Source: JADJEI01 sp035328465 (GTDB lineage Bacteria > Bacteroidota > Ignavibacteria > Ignavibacteriales > Ignavibacteriaceae). Taken from it: a DNA stretch of 11,448 nt. Both the position numbers and the translations under genes were made by a program. This document shows, in pieces, positions 7,991 through 11,448 of the stretch. The first letter of the stretch is position 1. Every line of letters begins with the position of its first letter. The notes beneath the pieces are model-generated. The model worked only from the letters and a program-made list of their open reading frames with translations, was not told where the DNA came from and ran no database searches. Location: contig DAOLIQ010000097.1 of assembly GCA_035328465.1 (NCBI GenBank), forward strand, positions 1 through 11,448, given 5' to 3'.

Positions 7991-8580
7991 TTAACTTTAC
8001 TCTCCTGTTTTTTATTTTTTGAATTGATGAACAATGCAGCCGCAGTAAAAATAATAGAAGCAAAAATTATATAGGCTGATATAGCCGGCAGCGAAATAGC
8101 AGTTATGTTCAGCAGCTGTTTTGATCCTAGTAACGGAGGCTGGTATGTCATTCCTGGGACTTTTATTGGGGCTGTTAGATCAAGATTATGTCCATAATTA
8201 TATTCCCAAATATAAAAATCATACATCCCGATTACCCCAAGAATAATAAATAATATTAGCCACGTAATGACAGATTTATTATTCCCTTTGACTGCATTAA
8301 ACAAACCGAAGAGAATCATAAACGCTATTGCATACGGCATAATATTTAATTCAGGAATATCATCGGGGTTTATTTTTGCCATACCGATATAATGATTTAA
8401 GCCGTTAATATTTTGTAAGTCATTTTCTTTTAATCCGGTTATTTGATCTAACCAAATTCTTAAACCGATTCCTTCAGGATACTGCGGAGCCTCGAGATTT
8501 ATATTCCATAACGGAAAAAAATATGTGAGCACAAGTATTAGTGAAGCAAACAGTAATATTTTTTTTGAGAGAGAGTTCAT
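7987..8580 (-). CDS. Four-helix membrane protein, NosB-like
   Basis: This 197-residue integral membrane protein has predicted helices at ~8-25, 80-97, 104-125 and 157-185. The positive-inside pattern is clear: K6/K7, the KGNNK loop near 98-102 and the Lys-rich C-terminus are cytoplasmic. This places two larger loops (~26-79 and ~126-156) in the periplasm. They contain NHYIGM (62-67), YNYGHNLD (127-134) and a Pro-rich VPGMTYQPP. Clade II nos clusters characteristically encode an uncharacterised membrane protein called NosB close to nosZ. The topology and position here fit that family, but I name it by context, not by alignment. AAGGA lies 8 bases before the ATG. The last bases overlap nosL. 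A role in maturation or electron transfer is unproven. Confidence 0.85.
   Translation of the reverse strand: MNSLSKKILLFASLILVLTYFFPLWNINLEAPQYPEGIGLRIWLDQITGLKENDLQNINGLNHYIGMAKINPDDIPELNIMPYAIAFMILFGLFNAVKGNNKSVITWLILFIILGVIGMYDFYIWEYNYGHNLDLTAPIKVPGMTYQPPLLGSKQLLNITAISLPAISAYIIFASIIFTAAALFINSKNKKQESKVK
8000..8007 (-). promoter_or_regulatory. Ribosome-binding site that fixes the GTG start of nosL
   Basis: On the minus strand this reads CAGGAGAG, a strong anti-16S match, with 9 bases between it and the GTG at 7990-7988. It lies inside the 3' end of the NosB-like gene, so nosL can be initiated independently or by coupling despite the overlap and the non-ATG start. Confidence 0.7.
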
Positions 8581-8597
8581 TTTAATTTTCCTTCAGA

Positions 8598-8906
8598 TTA
8601 TTTGATCATCGTCAGGAGCATTTTTGTTTTTTGCAGGGCAATTAAACCGTGTGGAATATCAGGAGGAAGGAGAAGTATTTCCCCTTCCTCAACTGTAAAA
8701 AGATTTCCACCGATCGTTATTTCCATACTACCTTCAACAATATTAATTAATGCTTCGAAGGGCGATGTATGTTCACTAAGAGATTCATCCTTATCGAAAG
8801 CAAACAAAGTGACATTGCCGTTTGGCTTTTTAATTATTTGCCGGCTTACGATAGAGTTTTGCTGATATTGAATCGCATCTCTTAGTATTTCTTTTTTAGT
8901 TTCCAT
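8598..8906 (-). CDS. Small cupin-domain protein within the nos operon
   Basis: This is a 102-residue stand-alone cupin_2 barrel. Motif 1 is degenerate: SEHTSPFEALINIVEGS (44-60) keeps His46, Glu51 and the closing VEG, but the second His of the usual HxH is Ser48. Motif 2 is GEILLLPPDIPHGL (75-88) with Pro85-His86. The N-terminal part, with VTLFAFD (32-38) and the LLTMIK end, resembles a small cupin family widespread in anaerobes. No signal peptide is seen, so it is probably cytoplasmic. It sits 13 bases after the nosZ stop and 17 bases before the NosB-like gene, so it is co-transcribed. No clear Shine-Dalgarno sequence precedes the ATG. Its function is unknown; ligand sensing or metal handling is possible. 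Confidence 0.88.
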   Translation of the reverse strand: METKKEILRDAIQYQQNSIVSRQIIKKPNGNVTLFAFDKDESLSEHTSPFEALINIVEGSMEITIGGNLFTVEEGEILLLPPDIPHGLIALQKTKMLLTMIK

Positions 8907-8919
8907 GAAATCAAGCTAA

Positions 8920-10890
8920 TTATTTTTTTTCAGTGTTTCCTAATGAATACGACAACTGAACATTTGAATTTTGCGGAGATACTCTTACATATCCCTGCAT
9001 TTCCTGGTGAAGTGCTGAGCAGAAATCTGTACAATAAAATGGGTATATACCAAATTTAGTTGGCTTCCACAAAATTGTTTTTGTTTCACCTGGCATAATT
9101 AGTAATTCGGAATTGTTCAGCCCTTTAACGGCGAAGCCGTGCGGGATATCCCAATCCTGTTCAAGATTGGTCACGTGAAAATAAACATTATCACCAACTT
9201 TAATTCCTTCAATATTGTCGGGGCTGAAATGACTTCGCATGGCAGTTAAATAAACGTGAACATCGTTTCCATTCCGTTCAACTCTTGATTCTTTTTCGCT
9301 TCCTGTTTTATAAGGGTTTTGATTCGCTTCAATCTTATAAAATTTATTACTGTTCTTCATAAGAAGTTCTGAAGGGATTGCCTGGGCATAATGTGGTTCG
9401 CCAACGGTGGGGAAGTCAAGCAGCAGTTTCATTTTGTCGCCGCTAATATCAATCAATTGAGCTGATTGACATATCTCCGGTCCTGTTGGTAAATATCTGT
9501 CTTTAGTAATTTTGTTAAGTGCGATTACGTATTTTCCCCACGGACTTTTGCTGTCGCCGCCGGGAATACACAAGTGACCAATAGAATAATAAGTTGGAAT
9601 ACGATCAACAACTTCCCATGTTCCAATTTTCCATTTAACAATTTCTGAAGAAATAAAAGCTGAAGTGTAAGCGTAACCATTTCCGTCAAACTCTGTGTGC
9701 AAAGGACCGAGTCCCGGATCTTTTACTTCTCCGGCAACTACAGCATCATATTGAAGGATAGGAATTCCATTTATCTCGCCGTCAAATTTTTTCTCTTCGA
9801 TTGCTTTCAAGAATTTTGTAAATGAATGAACAGGAATTACAGTTGCAAGTTTTCCTCCTGCAACAATGTATTCGCCGGTAGGATCAACGTCAACTCCATG
9901 AGGAGATTTTGGGGTGGGGAGATAATAAATCATGCCCGGGCAGTCCTTAGGATCGAGAACTTTTACCTCATTATTTTTCGTACTGATGGCAAGATGTTTA
10001 TTATCATCGTAGTAATTACGATAGTATTCAGCAGAGTAAGTTTTGGCTTTCCCTTCTTTCACATATTGCTCGGCAAGTTTCCAGTTTACTGCTGCAACAA
10101 AATCTTTATCATTTTGTGAAGCATTTATTTCAAGCAAAGTATTTGCCCCCTCCGAGTTATAGCTTGTAAAGAAAGCCCAGTCGTGCGAAGGACCCTTACC
10201 GGCATGAGCGAGATCATAATTGAAACCCGGCACCAAAATCTGGAAAGCAAGATTCATCATTTCGGTTTTGGGATCAAGATGAATAAACGAAATTGTGCCC
10301 TTAAAATTTTCTTTGTAAGAAGCTATTGGTACATCAGCATTTGGAATTGGTACACTGAATCTTGTTGAGGCAACAATGTATTCGGTATTCTCTGTAACAA
10401 AGGGTGATGCATGATTGCCAGCGGAGTTTGGTATCTCAATTATTTCTTTTGTCTCGAAATTTTTCAAATCAATTCGTGCAACGCGAGGAGTATTGTTTGC
10501 GTTAATAAAAATAAATCGCCCATCAGGCACTCCATCCGTCATAGAAAATTCAGGGTGGTGGGCGTCATCCCACGGATTGAAACCGTAAGAAGTATTCAGC
10601 ATTGCTTTTGTCTCTTCTGAATAGCCGTAACCAGTTTCCGGATTTTGAGAGAAAACAGAAATGGTTTTGAAATGTCTTCCGGAAGGCAGACCATAAACAG
10701 CGATTTGCCCGCTGAATCCGCCGGAAGCAAACAAATAAAATTCATCATACGAACCGGGCGCTACATAAACTTGTGAAGCAACATCTCCGCTGACAACATC
10801 TTTGGATTGCTGACAGCCAAAATAAATAACAGCTACTGCAATTAAAGATGAACCTATTAAAAGCCATCTTTTGATTTTTGGATTTTTCAT
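8920..10890 (-). CDS. nosZ: NosZ, clade II (Sec-dependent) nitrous oxide reductase
   Basis: NosZ catalyses N2O + 2e- + 2H+ to N2 + H2O in the periplasm. It has 656 residues. The N-terminus (MKNPKIKRWLLIGSSL...) has no twin-arginine motif, hence a Sec-type clade II enzyme. The N-terminal seven-bladed propeller supplies the seven CuZ histidines: His111 and His112 (DAHHPEF), His160 (GNHAS), His331 (SPHG), His398 (PLHT), His439 (GHLC) and His500 (EPHY). Lys460 and Glu498 fall at the spacing of the second-sphere Lys397/Glu435 of characterised enzymes. The cupredoxin domain (~540-640) supplies CuA through His584 and CTDFCSALHQEM (Cys620, Cys624, His628, Met631). No C-terminal haem domain is present. 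Cys26 in YFGC may be lipidated. GAGAGG lies 6 bases before the ATG. Confidence 0.98.
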   Translation of the reverse strand: MKNPKIKRWLLIGSSLIAVAVIYFGCQQSKDVVSGDVASQVYVAPGSYDEFYLFASGGFSGQIAVYGLPSGRHFKTISVFSQNPETGYGYSEETKAMLNTSYGFNPWDDAHHPEFSMTDGVPDGRFIFINANNTPRVARIDLKNFETKEIIEIPNSAGNHASPFVTENTEYIVASTRFSVPIPNADVPIASYKENFKGTISFIHLDPKTEMMNLAFQILVPGFNYDLAHAGKGPSHDWAFFTSYNSEGANTLLEINASQNDKDFVAAVNWKLAEQYVKEGKAKTYSAEYYRNYYDDNKHLAISTKNNEVKVLDPKDCPGMIYYLPTPKSPHGVDVDPTGEYIVAGGKLATVIPVHSFTKFLKAIEEKKFDGEINGIPILQYDAVVAGEVKDPGLGPLHTEFDGNGYAYTSAFISSEIVKWKIGTWEVVDRIPTYYSIGHLCIPGGDSKSPWGKYVIALNKITKDRYLPTGPEICQSAQLIDISGDKMKLLLDFPTVGEPHYAQAIPSELLMKNSNKFYKIEANQNPYKTGSEKESRVERNGNDVHVYLTAMRSHFSPDNIEGIKVGDNVYFHVTNLEQDWDIPHGFAVKGLNNSELLIMPGETKTILWKPTKFGIYPFYCTDFCSALHQEMQGYVRVSPQNSNVQLSYSLGNTEKK

Positions 10891-10922
10891 AATGAACCTC
10901 TCGATGATTTAAGTTTAGTTAA

Positions 10923-11411
10923 TTATTTACCGACTTCTCTGAAATATTCAAGAATCGAACGTGCTTCATCAAAAGTTAGGTTTTGATTTGGCATCTGAGT
11001 TAAATATTGAGCTAAAAGTTTTTTAGCTTCAGGATGTTTTTTATACATCTCTTCTGGATTTGTCATCATATTTATAATGTATTCGGGAGTTCTTCTTTTG
11101 ATTACGTCACGTTGTGCGGGACCAACATATTTTTCATCAAGCTTATGGCAGGAAGCACATTTTTGAGTAAAGATAGTTTCTCCTTTTTTAACCAATGCCG
11201 GGTCAATGGGACCAAGCTCTAATTTTTGCTTAACAGGTCCTATTCCATTTTCCATTTCAAAATCCGTTAACCCGTTTGGATTAGTATTTACCGTTTTTGT
11301 TTTGTTGAAGTTTGCAGCTTCGTCATTTCCCGAATCACCGCAGGAACTAAGAAAGAAGCCAAATACTATCGCAATTGAAGTATATGACAGGCTTTTAATT
11401 ATTTTTACCAT
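10923..11411 (-). CDS. Monohaem c-type cytochrome lipoprotein, likely NosZ electron donor
   Basis: This 162-residue class I cytochrome c is exported and probably membrane-anchored. The signal peptide ends in FLSSC, giving lipidated Cys24. A flexible linker (~25-65) rich in Asn, Thr and Gly precedes the haem domain (~70-162). The haem-binding motif is CASCH (Cys85, Cys88, axial His89). The probable sixth ligand is Met140 in QMPNQNL, followed by the closing helix FDEARSILEYFREVGK. It ends 32 bases before nosZ, and cytochromes in this position in clade II clusters are taken to pass electrons to CuA. I cannot tell whether it corresponds to a named NosC. AAGGA lies 7 bases before the ATG. Only 37 bases of upstream sequence are in the window, so its promoter is not visible. 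Confidence 0.93.
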   Translation of the reverse strand: MVKIIKSLSYTSIAIVFGFFLSSCGDSGNDEAANFNKTKTVNTNPNGLTDFEMENGIGPVKQKLELGPIDPALVKKGETIFTQKCASCHKLDEKYVGPAQRDVIKRRTPEYIINMMTNPEEMYKKHPEAKKLLAQYLTQMPNQNLTFDEARSILEYFREVGK

Positions 11412-11448
11412 TTATTTTTCCTTATTGATTTTTTAAAATATTTCTTAA

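Noticed and set aside
9826..10119. Plus-strand open frames within nosZ (also 10183-10368 and 10411-10620)
   Set aside because: They are antisense to nosZ, with Cys/Phe/Ile-rich translations lacking any domain, as expected of shadows.
11412..11448. FNR/NnrR-type operator upstream of the cytochrome gene
   Set aside because: Only a single TTGAT half-site (11425-11429 on the plus strand) is present, without the matching ATCAA at the right distance. The real operon promoter is probably outside the window.

Overview
The window is AT-rich and carries a nearly complete clade II (Sec-dependent) nitrous oxide reductase operon on the minus strand. Next to it are two genes for exported proteins that end in type IX secretion (T9SS, Por) sorting domains of the 'QNYPNPFNPST...KKMILL(K/R)' kind. 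That C-terminal signature, the AT-rich coding style, the lipoprotein-rich nos proteins and the gene order (cytochrome c, nosZ, membrane protein, nosL, nosD, nosF, nosY) suggest the Bacteroidota/Chlorobiota/Ignavibacteriota group. Ignavibacteria are my best guess. This is inferred from style and motifs, not from a marker gene.

Layout, left to right. At 25-60 there is a perfect 15-bp hairpin with U-tracts on both strands, the likely terminator of the next gene. At 84-3113 (minus) is a 1009-residue exported multidomain protein with a T9SS tail. At 3114-3445 is an AT-rich divergent intergenic region. At 3446-4780 (plus) is an exported YCF48/BNR-type beta-propeller with a T9SS tail. It converges on the nos operon with only 5 bp between the stop codons.

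The nos operon is read from right to left: monohaem cytochrome c lipoprotein (11411-10923), nosZ (10890-8920), a small cupin (8906-8598), a four-helix NosB-like membrane protein (8580-7987), nosL (7990-7541, GTG start), nosD (7528-6278), nosF (6281-5565) and nosY (5574-4786). Intergenic gaps are at most 32 bp. Three junctions overlap (nosB-like/nosL, nosD/nosF, nosF/nosY), so the set is almost certainly one transcript. Its promoter and any further genes lie beyond the right edge.

How the genes work together: NosZ reduces N2O to N2 in the periplasm using the CuA and CuZ centres, and all expected ligands are visible. The cytochrome c lipoprotein is the probable electron donor. NosL (a Cu(I) lipoprotein), NosD (periplasmic beta-helix) and the NosF/NosY ABC complex build the CuZ centre. 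The NosB-like protein and the cupin have unknown roles. No nosR, nosX, nosG or nosH is in the window, so the quinol-to-cytochrome step is not encoded here. I see no RNA genes, CRISPR arrays, insertion sequences or phage genes. The window is mainly a known system. The least explained parts are the cupin inside the operon, the His/Met residues in the periplasmic loops of the NosB-like protein, and the possible lipid anchoring of NosZ.
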